From NCBI GenBank assembly GCA_965200505.1, contig OZ241343.1, forward strand, positions 1,054,001 to 1,118,000: DNA of 64,000 bases, given 5' to 3'. This document shows, in pieces, positions 1 through 8,650 of the stretch (its first letter is position 1; each line of letters starts with the position of its first letter). The notes under the pieces are model-generated. The model made no database searches, had not been told where the DNA came from, and saw nothing but the letters and a program-made list of their open reading frames with translations. The stretch comes from VXNE01 sp965200505. GTDB taxonomy: Bacteria; Pseudomonadota; Gammaproteobacteria; Pseudomonadales; Azotimanducaceae. Made by a program: the position numbers and the translations under genes.

Positions 1-840
1 GCGCCGCAAATCTTCCTGTCCCACCGGCACCGTCACCTCCAACGCCTCGAACGCGAACGCCTGCCCGAATGGCTGGTTGCGGGTGAGGGTTTGGCCAAGT
101 TCCGCGCTGCTCTGCGTCACCTTGCCGGCGAACGGCAAGGAGAACCGCGTGCGGGATAGGTCCAATGCGGCGATGGCCTCGCGGGCGCGGGCCGCCTGCA
201 AACGCGCTTCGCTCTGCTCGATTTGCGGCAGCTTGGCCACCAATGGCGGCACCGGCTCGCCGGGGCGCAACAGCGCGTAATTGGCGCTCGCGGCTTCGCT
301 CTCGGCCTGCTTCAAGCGCAAGTCCGCCAATGCGCCGGCCACATCCGCCTTGGCTTGGTTGCGGGCGAGGACGAAATCCTCCGGGTCGATGACCAAGAGC
401 GTCTCGCCGGCGGCGAAGGTGCCCCCGGCGCGCAACGCCGCAGACACTTCGACGACACGCCCGCCCACCTGCGGCGTCAGCGCCACAAGGCTGCGCGCCG
501 CCACCGTGCCGGTGGCCTCCACCGTCACCACCGCCGTCTGCACGGCCGGCATGATGACGTTGACCAGCGGCACGGCCGCATCGGCCGGGCGCGGGGCCGG
601 CGCGGCATCCGCCACCGGGCCACCACGTTCCCGGGCGAAGAAGAGGGCCACCAACACCAAGGCGAGCACCACCGCGATCTGCGCCACGCCCACCCAAGAC
701 CGGCGATGCCGGCCGGTGCCGCCTTCATCGGGCTCGGTGCCTAGGTGTTCGGCTTCATCCGCCAGATACGCTTCGCCGGCGTCCGCCGCGCGCTTGGCGC
801 GACGTGTGGCGAAGAGGCGGCGCTTCTTGGTGCCAGGCAT
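1..840 (-). CDS. RND efflux periplasmic adaptor subunit (HlyD/AcrA family), 3' end cut by the window
   Basis: The reverse strand reads from ATG at 840 for 280 codons to the window edge without a stop, so the C-terminus lies outside. A basic, charged N-terminus is followed by one membrane-anchor segment near residues 50-68 (VAQIAVVLALVLVALFF), then a biotinyl-lipoyl-like half ('TGTVAARSLVALTPQVGGRVVEV', split here around residues 110-133), a coiled-coil hairpin (about 165-225) and the returning lipoyl half ending at the edge. This is the order of membrane-fusion proteins that link an RND pump to an outer-membrane channel. It is divergent from the small gene at 917. The RND pump gene would be expected just outside the window. 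Confidence 0.85.
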   Translation of the reverse strand, partial: MPGTKKRRLFATRRAKRAADAGEAYLADEAEHLGTEPDEGGTGRHRRSWVGVAQIAVVLALVLVALFFARERGGPVADAAPAPRPADAAVPLVNVIMPAVQTAVVTVEATGTVAARSLVALTPQVGGRVVEVSAALRAGGTFAAGETLLVIDPEDFVLARNQAKADVAGALADLRLKQAESEAASANYALLRPGEPVPPLVAKLPQIEQSEARLQAARAREAIAALDLSRTRFSLPFAGKVTQSSAELGQTLTRNQPFGQAFAFEALEVTVPVGQEDLRR

Positions 841-916
841 GGGGGCGGCGTTCCACGCTTCGTGCCGCGGATTCTATGGGAACGGGCGCGGCTTCGTGTC
901 GCGCTATCATCGCCCC

Positions 917-1291
917 ATGTTCTCCATCGGCGGCGCTTGGCCACGCTTCCGCGGCCGCACGCAGCGCATCTTGGCGGTGTATGAGACGTTGCGCGAAGAT
1001 CCGGCGAAGGGCTTGCATCCGCGCCAGATCGGCTTGGCGGTGGGCATGTCCGCCCTTTCCGCCAAGAGCCTGCTGGACGCCGTGCCCGAACTCTTCGTCA
1101 AGCTGCCCAAGCGCGACGGCCTCACCCGCTACCGCCTGAACAGCTTCGCCACCGCCGCGGCGCCGGACGAAGTGCGAACCCTCGTGCTGCGCCACGCCCG
1201 CTGGGAGACCCTCGTGACCTACGGCATGGTCGGCGCGATCCTCATCGCGGCGCTCGTGGCGATGCTCACCCTGTCGAGAGGCAGCGCCTGA
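917..1291 (+). CDS. Small helix-turn-helix-like protein with C-terminal membrane segment
   Basis: 124 residues from ATG 917. Residues about 12-80 resemble a small winged-helix domain: helices around 'RTQRILAVYETL' and 'RQIGLAVGMSALSAKSLLD', then a basic 'LPKRDGLTRYRL' wing-like stretch. Residues 101-119 (TYGMVGAILIAALVAMLTL) form one hydrophobic segment, leaving a four-residue tail. It is divergently transcribed from the efflux adaptor, 76 bp away, so a membrane-tethered regulator of that locus is possible, but this is inference. I do not recognise a named family. Confidence 0.6.
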   Translation: MFSIGGAWPRFRGRTQRILAVYETLREDPAKGLHPRQIGLAVGMSALSAKSLLDAVPELFVKLPKRDGLTRYRLNSFATAAAPDEVRTLVLRHARWETLVTYGMVGAILIAALVAMLTLSRGSA

Positions 1292-1396
1292 CCACCCGAC
1301 ACCGCCCGCATACGACCACGCCCAAGGCGATGGCAGCCGTACCGTCCCAGCGCCGTTTTCCATATCATCCCCGCACCTCCTCAGCAAAGCCCGCCA

Positions 1397-2305
1397 GTGA
1401 CCGCAGCCGCCACAGAGAGCGCCGAAGACCAAGCCGTTGATGTCTATGGGGAACGGGTGGTCTTGCCCGAGCTCGATGGTTGGCTGCAGGCCATCGAGGA
1501 AGAGGGCTATGTGCTCATCCCGGATTGGCTCGATGCCGAGCGCGTGGCACGCTTGTGGGAGGACTTGCGGCGCGAGGTGAACCCGCTGCGGGAACTGCTG
1601 CCGCCGGACCGCACCACGGTGCGCGCCCACAACCTGCTCGCCAAGACCCGTTGCGTGGACGACCTCGTGTGCGACGTGCGCCTGCTGGCGATGGCGCAGG
1701 GTGTGTTGCAAGACCGGGTGCAGGTGTCCGCGGCGGTGCTCTTCGATCTGCTGCCCGGCGCCAAGGCGCAGCCGCTGCACCAAGACGACAGCATCTGGCC
1801 GATTCCGCGCCCGCATCGGCCGTTCCTGATGAACGTGGTGATCGCCGTGGACGACTTCACGAAGGCCAACGGCGCCACCCGCTTGGTGCCACGCTCCCAC
1901 CTCTGGCACGACCAACCGGTGCGCCAGCCGCCGGACGTCGAGACGCTGCAGATCGAAATGAAGGCCGGCTCGCTGGTCGGCTGGAGCGGCGCGATGTGGC
2001 ACGGTGGCGGCGCCAACACCACCGACGCGCCGCGCATGGGGCTGAACCTGAACTTCAACCTCGCCTTCCTGCGCCAGCAGGAGAACCAATACATCGGCGT
2101 GCCGCGCGAGGAAGTGGCCAAGATGCCGCGCCGCCTGCAGCGCGTGTTGGGCTACCAAGGCGGCTACGGCGCCGCCGGCCCCGGCATGGTGGACCTGCGC
2201 GACCCGCTCATCATGTTGGACAAGATCCGCTTCGGCTACGATGTGAAGGAACCGGGGATGCCGCGGCTGGACATCCACCCCGACCCGCGCAAACCCGAAG
2301 GCTGA
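1397..2305 (+). CDS. Phytanoyl-CoA dioxygenase (PhyH) family protein
   Basis: 302 residues, starting at GTG 1397. A 2-oxoglutarate/Fe(II) dioxygenase of the PhyH family. The facial triad is visible as H128-x-D130 ('LHQDDS') and distal H202 ('GAMWHGGG'), with R213 eleven residues later as the likely 2-oxoglutarate carboxylate ligand. The double-stranded beta-helix spans about residues 105-225. Family members hydroxylate very diverse substrates, and neither the sequence nor the neighbours indicate which one here. It stands alone, convergent with the ATPase gene ending at 2319. Confidence 0.85.
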   Translation: MTAAATESAEDQAVDVYGERVVLPELDGWLQAIEEEGYVLIPDWLDAERVARLWEDLRREVNPLRELLPPDRTTVRAHNLLAKTRCVDDLVCDVRLLAMAQGVLQDRVQVSAAVLFDLLPGAKAQPLHQDDSIWPIPRPHRPFLMNVVIAVDDFTKANGATRLVPRSHLWHDQPVRQPPDVETLQIEMKAGSLVGWSGAMWHGGGANTTDAPRMGLNLNFNLAFLRQQENQYIGVPREEVAKMPRRLQRVLGYQGGYGAAGPGMVDLRDPLIMLDKIRFGYDVKEPGMPRLDIHPDPRKPEG

Positions 2306-2318
2306 CGCGGCTTGGCAG

Positions 2319-3635
2319 TCAGGCCAAGCCCGGCAAGTCGAGCAGGAAACGCCACGCCGGCACCACCTCAATGACGCCAGCCTCCACCGCCACTTGTTCC
2401 ACGCCAGTGCCGTCGTGCGTCACGATCCGGCCGGTGGGCAGGCCGAGTTCCGCCATCGCCGCGGCGAGCCCCGCGACTTCGCGCTTGCGTGTGCGTGGGT
2501 CCTCCAAGGATTCACAAGCCTGCACCAACAGCGTCGCGCCATCCGGCAGTCGCGCCACGAAATCCACCTCCCGCCCGGCGCGGGACTTGTAGTAGAAGAC
2601 ATCCGGCGTGACGCGCCGCAACGCGACGAACACCAGGTTCTCCAACAGGTGCCCGGCGTTCACCAAGATGCCGGACGAGAGCGAACGCACCAGCGCATGG
2701 TCGATGCAGTAAATCTTCTTGGGATTGGTGTTGGCGCGCGCCAGCGAGGCATCGAAGATGCGCACGGTGAACAGGTAGAAGGCATCCTCAAACCAGGCCA
2801 GGTAGTCTGAAACGGTGCGCTTCGGCACACGATGGCCCAACGCCTTCAGGTAGCCGGTGAGGCGGTTGACGGAATACAGCGACGCCGAGTTATCGACCAG
2901 CCAGTGCGCCAAATCCAGCACGGCACGGGGATGCGCGACATCGTGGCGTTCGACCAAATCGCGGAACAGCATGGAACCCCAGTACTCCTGATGAATCTTG
3001 ATGCGCAAGGCACGGTCCAATCGCGCCACCTCGGGGAAGCCGCCCGTCTCCCAATACCGGTCGAACGCCTGCTGCACCAGCAGCCGCCCCCGGGTGGAGA
3101 GTGGCTCGCCGGCCTCCACGCCCTGCAGGTCGAGATATTCGGCGAAGGAGAACGGCAACACTTCCCACTCGATCGCCCGGCCGCGCATCTGCGTGGCGAT
3201 TTCCCGCGACAACAACTGCGCCGAAGACCCGGTGATGGCGACCTCACAGTTCTCCGTGCGCATCAGCCGATCCACGAACGGTTCCCAATCCGGCACCACT
3301 TGGATTTCGTCAAAGAAGAAATAGACGGTCTCCGCCTGCTTCTTGTCCGGGTAGAGCGCGTAGTAGGCTTCCAGAACGGCGTCCAAGCCGACCTGCCGCA
3401 GATGCCGCAGCCGGTCGTCAAAGAGGTTCAGGTAGAGGACGTTCTGGCGCGGCACGCCGCGATCGACGAGGGCTTGGATGCGCTGGAACAGATAGGTGGA
3501 TTTGCCGCTGCGCCGTGGGCCGATGCACACCAGGGCCTTGCCGGGCACGGCGGTGGCGGCAATGCGCCGTGGCGAGCCGGTGGGCAGCGCCATCTCCTGC
3601 GCGTCCAAGATGATTTCGGTGAGCGATTGGGCCAC
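2319..3635 (-). CDS. AAA ATPase with DUF4143 domain
   Basis: 438 residues. Walker A 'GPRRSGKST' lies at 39-47 and a Walker B-like 'VYFFFDEIQ' follows near 104-112, with sensor-type 'ITGSSAQLL'. The C-terminal half is the DUF4143 region with a winged helix ('VPKRTVSDYLAWFEDAF') and a PD-(D/E)xK-like core ('GREVDFVARL ... LLVQACES'). Members of this widespread accessory family have no settled function; links to mobile DNA, toxin-like or defence roles have been suggested. A second, diverged member is at 18687 and a fragment at 21645. Confidence 0.85.
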   Translation of the reverse strand: MAQSLTEIILDAQEMALPTGSPRRIAATAVPGKALVCIGPRRSGKSTYLFQRIQALVDRGVPRQNVLYLNLFDDRLRHLRQVGLDAVLEAYYALYPDKKQAETVYFFFDEIQVVPDWEPFVDRLMRTENCEVAITGSSAQLLSREIATQMRGRAIEWEVLPFSFAEYLDLQGVEAGEPLSTRGRLLVQQAFDRYWETGGFPEVARLDRALRIKIHQEYWGSMLFRDLVERHDVAHPRAVLDLAHWLVDNSASLYSVNRLTGYLKALGHRVPKRTVSDYLAWFEDAFYLFTVRIFDASLARANTNPKKIYCIDHALVRSLSSGILVNAGHLLENLVFVALRRVTPDVFYYKSRAGREVDFVARLPDGATLLVQACESLEDPRTRKREVAGLAAAMAELGLPTGRIVTHDGTGVEQVAVEAGVIEVVPAWRFLLDLPGLA

Positions 3636-3840
3636 TGGGCGGACGGCTTGGATCGAAAGTGGGTCGATTATTCTTCCAGTTAGGGCTCAAATTGGCAACC
3701 GTTGTTTCCAGTTGGCGCGATCCCGCACCCGGCAAACGGCACTGGATTGCGCCGCCGCGTTACGGTAAGCTGCAACGTTGCGTAGGGGGAGTTAGCACGT
3801 CCCGCAGTTGAACGCCTTCTCTCTTTCCTTCTTAGGGGGC

Positions 3841-3858
3841 GGCGCCAAGCCCGGCGCC
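3841..3858 (+). promoter_or_regulatory. GGCGCC inverted repeat just upstream of the oxidoreductase operon start
   Basis: GGCGCC-AAGCCC-GGCGCC, a 6-bp stem with a 6-nt loop, ends eight bases before ATG 3867 where a ribosome-binding site would sit. It could reduce or regulate initiation. The rest of 3636-3866 contains no gene that I can support. Confidence 0.25.
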
Positions 3859-3866
3859 AGCACACC

Positions 3867-5654
3867 ATGAAAGCCACCGACATCCGGGATCCGTCGTACT
3901 TCCACAAGGTGGTGGATTGCCAGTGGGCGTGCCCCGCGCACACGCCGGTGCCGGATTACATCCGCCTCATCGCCGAGGAACGCTACACCGAGGCGTACAT
4001 GGTGAACTGGGAATCCAACGTGTTCCCAGGCATCTTGGGCCGCACCTGCGACCGGCCTTGCGAGCCGGCCTGCCGGCGGGTGCGCACGGAAGAAAAGCCG
4101 GTCGCCATCTGCCGCTTGAAGCGCGTCGCGGCAGACCACAAGGGCGACATCACCCCGTACCTGCCGGCATTGCCCACGCGCAAGAACGGCAAGCGCATCG
4201 CCCTGCTCGGCGCCGGCCCTGCCTCGTTGGCCGTGGCGCGGGATTTGCTGCCCCTAGGCTACGAGATCGACATGTTCGACCGGGATCCCGCCGGCGGCGG
4301 CATGATGCGCAGCCAAATCCCCGCCTTCCGGCTGCCGGCGGACGTGCTCGAGGAGGAGGTGGACCTCATCCTCGACATGGGTGTACACGCCCACTTCAAC
4401 CACGAGATCACCAGCATGAAGGCCATGCTGGACATGAACTACGACGCCTACTTCGTGGGCACCGGCGCCCCCCGCGGCCGCGATTTGGACTTGCCCGGCC
4501 GCCGCGAGGTGGATGCGCACATCTCCATCGGCATCGACTGGCTGGGCAGCGTCGCCTTCGGCCACACGCACTCCATCTCCGGCAAGGTGATCGTGATGGG
4601 CGGCGGCAACACCGCCATGGACTGCTGCCGCACGTCCAAGCGCTTGGGGGCGGAATCCGTCACCGTGGTCGTGCGCTCGGCGTTCGAGGTGATGAAGGCG
4701 TCGGATTGGGAGAAGGAAGAGGCGTTGGACGAGCGCATCCCCTTCGTCAACAACCGTCCGCCCAAGGAGTTCATCCACGAGAACGGCAAGTTGAAGGGCG
4801 TGGTGTTCGGCTGCGTGAAGCCCGTGCGCGATGAAGACACCGGGCGCCTCCGTTACGAACCCACCGGCGAGCCGGACGTGTACATGGAGTGCGACCACAT
4901 CCTCATGGCCATCGGCCAAGAGAACCACTGCCCGTGGATCGAGCGCGACCTCGGCATCGAGTTCGACAAATGGGATTGCCCGGTCTTGGATGAGACGACG
5001 CTGCAATCCACGCACCCCAAAGTGTTCTTCGGTGGCGACTCCGCGTTTGGGCCGGAAAACATCATCTGGGCCTCCGCCCACGCCCACCAAGCCGCCATCT
5101 CCATCCACCTTTTCTGCCAAGGCAAGGACGTGAAAAGCGACCGCCCGCCGGAGGGCTTGAACCTCGTCAGCCAGAAGATGGGCGTGCATGAGTGGAGCTA
5201 CGACGCCGAGCACGATCCGGCCAAGCGCTTCATCGTGCCCCATGCGGACAAATCCAAGGCGCTCGGCAACATCAAGGTGGAGGTGGAGCTCGGCTTTGAC
5301 CGCGCCTTGGGCGCGCGGGAAGCGCAACGTTGCCTGAATTGCGACGTGCAGACGGTGTTTGAGGAGCCCCTCTGCATCGAATGTGACGCCTGCGTGGACA
5401 TCTGCCCCATGGACTGCATCACCTTCGCCAGCAACGGCGACGAGGACGATCTGCGGGGGCGCCTCACCGCACCGGCGAGCAACCCAGAGCAAGACCTATA
5501 CGTTTCGGCGGAGCTGCCCACCGGGCGGGTGATGGTGAAGGACGAAGACGTCTGCCTGCACTGTGGCCTGTGCGCCGAGCGCTGCCCCACCAACGCTTGG
5601 GACATGCAGAAGTCCACCATCCACATCCCACAACTCGGCACCTACGCGGCCTGA
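3867..5654 (+). CDS. GltD-like NAD(P)/FAD oxidoreductase with C-terminal 2[4Fe-4S] ferredoxin domain
   Basis: 595 residues. The N-terminus has the cysteine set typical of glutamate synthase small-subunit-like proteins ('CQWACPAHTPVPDY', 'CDRPCEPACRR'). A first Rossmann site 'LLGAGPASLAVA' binds FAD, and a second 'VIVMGGGNTAMD' binds NAD(P). The C-terminal about 100 residues carry two clusters, 'CIECDACVDICPMDC' and 'CLHCGLCAERCPTNAW'. It is the first gene of a three-gene unit with the KorA- and KorB-like genes (28 bp, then a 4-bp overlap). The expected role is passing electrons between the 2-oxoacid oxidoreductase, via iron-sulfur centres, and NAD(P). Confidence 0.88.
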   Translation: MKATDIRDPSYFHKVVDCQWACPAHTPVPDYIRLIAEERYTEAYMVNWESNVFPGILGRTCDRPCEPACRRVRTEEKPVAICRLKRVAADHKGDITPYLPALPTRKNGKRIALLGAGPASLAVARDLLPLGYEIDMFDRDPAGGGMMRSQIPAFRLPADVLEEEVDLILDMGVHAHFNHEITSMKAMLDMNYDAYFVGTGAPRGRDLDLPGRREVDAHISIGIDWLGSVAFGHTHSISGKVIVMGGGNTAMDCCRTSKRLGAESVTVVVRSAFEVMKASDWEKEEALDERIPFVNNRPPKEFIHENGKLKGVVFGCVKPVRDEDTGRLRYEPTGEPDVYMECDHILMAIGQENHCPWIERDLGIEFDKWDCPVLDETTLQSTHPKVFFGGDSAFGPENIIWASAHAHQAAISIHLFCQGKDVKSDRPPEGLNLVSQKMGVHEWSYDAEHDPAKRFIVPHADKSKALGNIKVEVELGFDRALGAREAQRCLNCDVQTVFEEPLCIECDACVDICPMDCITFASNGDEDDLRGRLTAPASNPEQDLYVSAELPTGRVMVKDEDVCLHCGLCAERCPTNAWDMQKSTIHIPQLGTYAA

Positions 5655-5682
5655 CCACGCCGCCACCCGGACGAGCAACGGC

Positions 5683-7518
5683 ATGACCGTCTATAACGAT
5701 TTCGTCATTCGCTTCGCCAATGTGAATGGCTCCGGCTCGGCGAGCGCGAACGGGATGTTCGCGAAGGCGCTCTTCCGCATGGGTGTGCCCATTTCCACGC
5801 GCAACATCTTTCCCTCCAACATCGAGGGGCTGCCCACTTGGTTTGAGGTGCGCGCCTCGCAAGATGGACACCGCGGGCGGCGCGAAGGCGTGGACTTGAT
5901 GGTTGCCATGAATGCGGAAACCTACGCCGAAGACGTGGCGGCCGTGGTGCCGGGCGGTTTTCTCCTGCACGACAACTCAAAGGGGTTGGATCGGCGCCTG
6001 CTGCGGCCGGACATCAACGCCATCGGCATCCCCATCGCCAAGCTCATCCTGCCCGAGTTCACCAACCCCAAGCAGCGTAAGCTCTTCAAGAACATCGTCT
6101 ATCTCGGTGCGCTCTCAGCACTGTTGAACATCGACTTCGACGTGATCACCGGCATGGTATCCACCCAATACAAGGGCAAGGACGAACTCATCCAACCCAA
6201 CATCCACGCCTTGGAACTCGGCCGCCGTTACGCCAAGGATTACTTGCAGTGCCCGCTGCCCATCCAAGTGCGGCGCACTCACTTGCTGGACGACAAGATC
6301 ATGGTGGATGGCAACACCGCCGGGGCATTGGGCGCACTTTACGCCGGCGCCACCATTTGCGCTTGGTATCCCATCACGCCAAGCACGTCCATGGCCGAAG
6401 CGTTCGAGAAGTACGCCAACCAACTGCGCACGGACGCCGACACCGGGCAGCGCAAGTTCGCCGTGATCCAAGCCGAGGACGAGCTCGCCGCCATCGGCAT
6501 CGTGATCGGCGCCGGCTGGAACGGCGCACGGGCGTTCACCGCCACCAGCGGCCCCGGCCTCTCGCTCATGTCTGAGTTCTTGGGCCTCGCGTACTTCGCC
6601 GAAATCCCCGCGGTGTTGTTCGACATCCAACGCGCCGGGCCTTCCACCGGCATGCCCACCCGCACACAGCAGGGTGATGTCTTGGCCGCCGCGTATGCTT
6701 CCCACGGCGACACCAAACACCCGCTCTTGTTCCCGGCCACGCCGGAGGAGAGCTTCGCGTTCGCCGCGGACGCCTTTGACTTGGCGGACCGCTTGCAAAC
6801 CCCGGTGATCGTGCTGTCGGACTTGGAACTGGGCATGAATGACTCGGTGTCGCCCCCCCTCACTTGGGATGAAAGCCGCAAGTACGACCGCGGCAAGGTG
6901 TTGTCGCGGACGGATTTGGACGACATCGAAGCGTTCGGGCGCTATTTGGACGTGGATGGTGACGGCATCGGCTACCGGACGTTGCCCGGCGCCCATCCGG
7001 AGAAAGGCGCGTTCTTCACCCGTGGCACCTCGCGCGACGCGTACGCCCGCTACACCGAGGCGCCCGAAGCCTACACCGAGAACATGGATCGCCTCGTCAC
7101 GAAGTGGCGCACCGCGGCGGAGCTGGTGCCGGCACCGGAGATCAGCGGCCACGGCCACCGCGCCGGCGTCATCTTCTACGGCACCACAGCCGCGCCCATG
7201 GCGGAGGCGATGGCGCGTTTGGCAAACGACGGCGCCCATTTGGATGCCATGCGCATCCGCGGCTTTCCTTTCGCGGCCAGCGTGGCGGACTTCATCGAGC
7301 ACCACGAGTTCGTCTTCGTGGTGGAGCAAAACCGCGATGCGCAGATGAAGACGCTGCTGGTGAACGAGCTCGACATCGACCCGGCGAAGATCGTGCCGGT
7401 GCTCTACTACGGCGGCTTGGCCATTTCCGCCGACGCGATCCACGAGCGCGTGATCGACCACTTCGACAAACACAACCTGCCACGTCTGAAAGAGGTGCCG
7501 GGAGGGCTGGGCGCATGA
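5683..7518 (+). CDS. korA: 2-oxoacid:acceptor oxidoreductase, fused gamma-alpha subunit (KorA type)
   Basis: 611 residues from ATG 5683. Residues 1 to about 190 are the gamma domain ('FANVNGSGSASANGMFAKAL'). From about 205 the alpha domain begins, with the diagnostic 'YPITPSTSMAEAF' and 'RAGPSTGMPTRTQQGD'. This gamma-alpha fusion is standard for 2-oxoglutarate- and related 2-oxoacid:ferredoxin oxidoreductases. It is followed by the beta subunit with ATGA overlap. The exact 2-oxoacid (2-oxoglutarate is the first guess) cannot be fixed from sequence. The flavoprotein upstream replaces a separate ferredoxin/delta subunit. Confidence 0.9.
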   Translation: MTVYNDFVIRFANVNGSGSASANGMFAKALFRMGVPISTRNIFPSNIEGLPTWFEVRASQDGHRGRREGVDLMVAMNAETYAEDVAAVVPGGFLLHDNSKGLDRRLLRPDINAIGIPIAKLILPEFTNPKQRKLFKNIVYLGALSALLNIDFDVITGMVSTQYKGKDELIQPNIHALELGRRYAKDYLQCPLPIQVRRTHLLDDKIMVDGNTAGALGALYAGATICAWYPITPSTSMAEAFEKYANQLRTDADTGQRKFAVIQAEDELAAIGIVIGAGWNGARAFTATSGPGLSLMSEFLGLAYFAEIPAVLFDIQRAGPSTGMPTRTQQGDVLAAAYASHGDTKHPLLFPATPEESFAFAADAFDLADRLQTPVIVLSDLELGMNDSVSPPLTWDESRKYDRGKVLSRTDLDDIEAFGRYLDVDGDGIGYRTLPGAHPEKGAFFTRGTSRDAYARYTEAPEAYTENMDRLVTKWRTAAELVPAPEISGHGHRAGVIFYGTTAAPMAEAMARLANDGAHLDAMRIRGFPFAASVADFIEHHEFVFVVEQNRDAQMKTLLVNELDIDPAKIVPVLYYGGLAISADAIHERVIDHFDKHNLPRLKEVPGGLGA

Positions 7519-8585
7519 CGTTCGTCGCCAAACCGCGGGTGCATCATCCGCAATTGCCCGTAAACGAGCTGGGACTCAACCGGCGCGATTACGAGGGCGC
7601 GGTATCCACTTTGTGCGCCGGCTGTGGCCACGATTCGGTGAGCGCCGCCATCGTGCAGGCGTGTGCGGAGCTCGCCATACCGCCGCACCAATTCGCCAAG
7701 CTCTCCGGCATCGGCTGCTCGTCTAAGACGCCGAGCTACTTTCTGGGCGCCTCGCACGGTTTCAACGCGGTGCATGGGCGCATGCCGTCCGTGGCCACGG
7801 GTGCCAACTTGGCCAACCGCGAGCTGCATTGCATCGGCGTCTCCGGCGATGGCGACTCCGCATCCATCGGCATCGGCCAGTTCGCCCATATCGTGCGGCG
7901 ACGCATCAACATGCTCTACATCGTGGACAACAACGGCACCTACGGGCTGACGAAAGGCCAGTTCTCGGCCACCAACGACAAGGGCTCCACCAGCAAGAAG
8001 GGGGTGCCGAACCTCTACGAACCCATCGATCTGGTGTCCATGGCGCTGCAGATCGGCGCGAGCTTCGTCGCCCGCAGCTTCTCCGGCGACAAGCGGCAGC
8101 TAGTGCCGTTGCTGAAAGGCGCGTTGCTGCACCGCGGCTTCGCGTTCATCGACGTGATCTCGCCATGCGTCGCCTTCAACAACCACAACGGCTCGACGAA
8201 AAGCTACGACTACGTGCGCGGCCACGGCGCCAGCGTCGTCACAGCCGATTTTGTGCCCAAGGACTTCATCGCCACCACCCCCGAGACAGTGGTGGACTAC
8301 GCCCCCGGCACCACGGAGACAGTGGCCTTGCCAGACGGCTCACGCTTGAAGCTCCGCAAACTCGACGAAAGCTACGACCCCCACGACCGCGCCCACGCCC
8401 TAGCCCACGTGCTGGAAGCCCAACAACGCGGCGAAGTGGTGACCGGGCTGCTCTATGTGGACCCAGACGCCAGCGACTGCCACGAAATCCTAGACACCGT
8501 GGAGACCCCCCTAAACGCCCTCGGCGAAGCCGAACTCTGCCCGGGCCAGGCGGCGCTGGACCGGATTAATGCGAGTTTGCGGTAG
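7515..8585 (+). CDS. korB: 2-oxoacid:acceptor oxidoreductase, thiamine-pyrophosphate beta subunit (KorB type)
   Basis: 356 residues. ATG 7515 overlaps the upstream stop (ATGA), indicating translational coupling. 'CAGCGHDSV' and 'GIGCSSKTPSYF' supply cluster-binding cysteines typical of the beta subunit. The thiamine-diphosphate fold is seen as 'GVSGDGDSASIGIGQF' followed by 'IVDNNGTYGLTKGQFSAT'. The C-terminal extension (residues about 245-356) includes an acidic/His-rich stretch. It forms the catalytic pair with the KorA-like protein. Confidence 0.9.
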   Translation: MTFVAKPRVHHPQLPVNELGLNRRDYEGAVSTLCAGCGHDSVSAAIVQACAELAIPPHQFAKLSGIGCSSKTPSYFLGASHGFNAVHGRMPSVATGANLANRELHCIGVSGDGDSASIGIGQFAHIVRRRINMLYIVDNNGTYGLTKGQFSATNDKGSTSKKGVPNLYEPIDLVSMALQIGASFVARSFSGDKRQLVPLLKGALLHRGFAFIDVISPCVAFNNHNGSTKSYDYVRGHGASVVTADFVPKDFIATTPETVVDYAPGTTETVALPDGSRLKLRKLDESYDPHDRAHALAHVLEAQQRGEVVTGLLYVDPDASDCHEILDTVETPLNALGEAELCPGQAALDRINASLR

Positions 8586-8650
8586 GTAAGGGCCCCGATC
8601 TAGCGGGACGCCCGCTTCGCGCCAAAGAATGCCTAGATGGAGCTATTGCC

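Noticed and set aside
755..2371. Long reverse-strand ORF of 538 codons
   Set aside because: It lies antisense to the PhyH gene; its low-complexity Arg/Ala/Gly/His-rich product is a high-GC shadow.
4254..5492. Reverse-strand ORF of 412 codons
   Set aside because: Antisense shadow of the GltD-like gene; composition is that of a reverse-complement frame.
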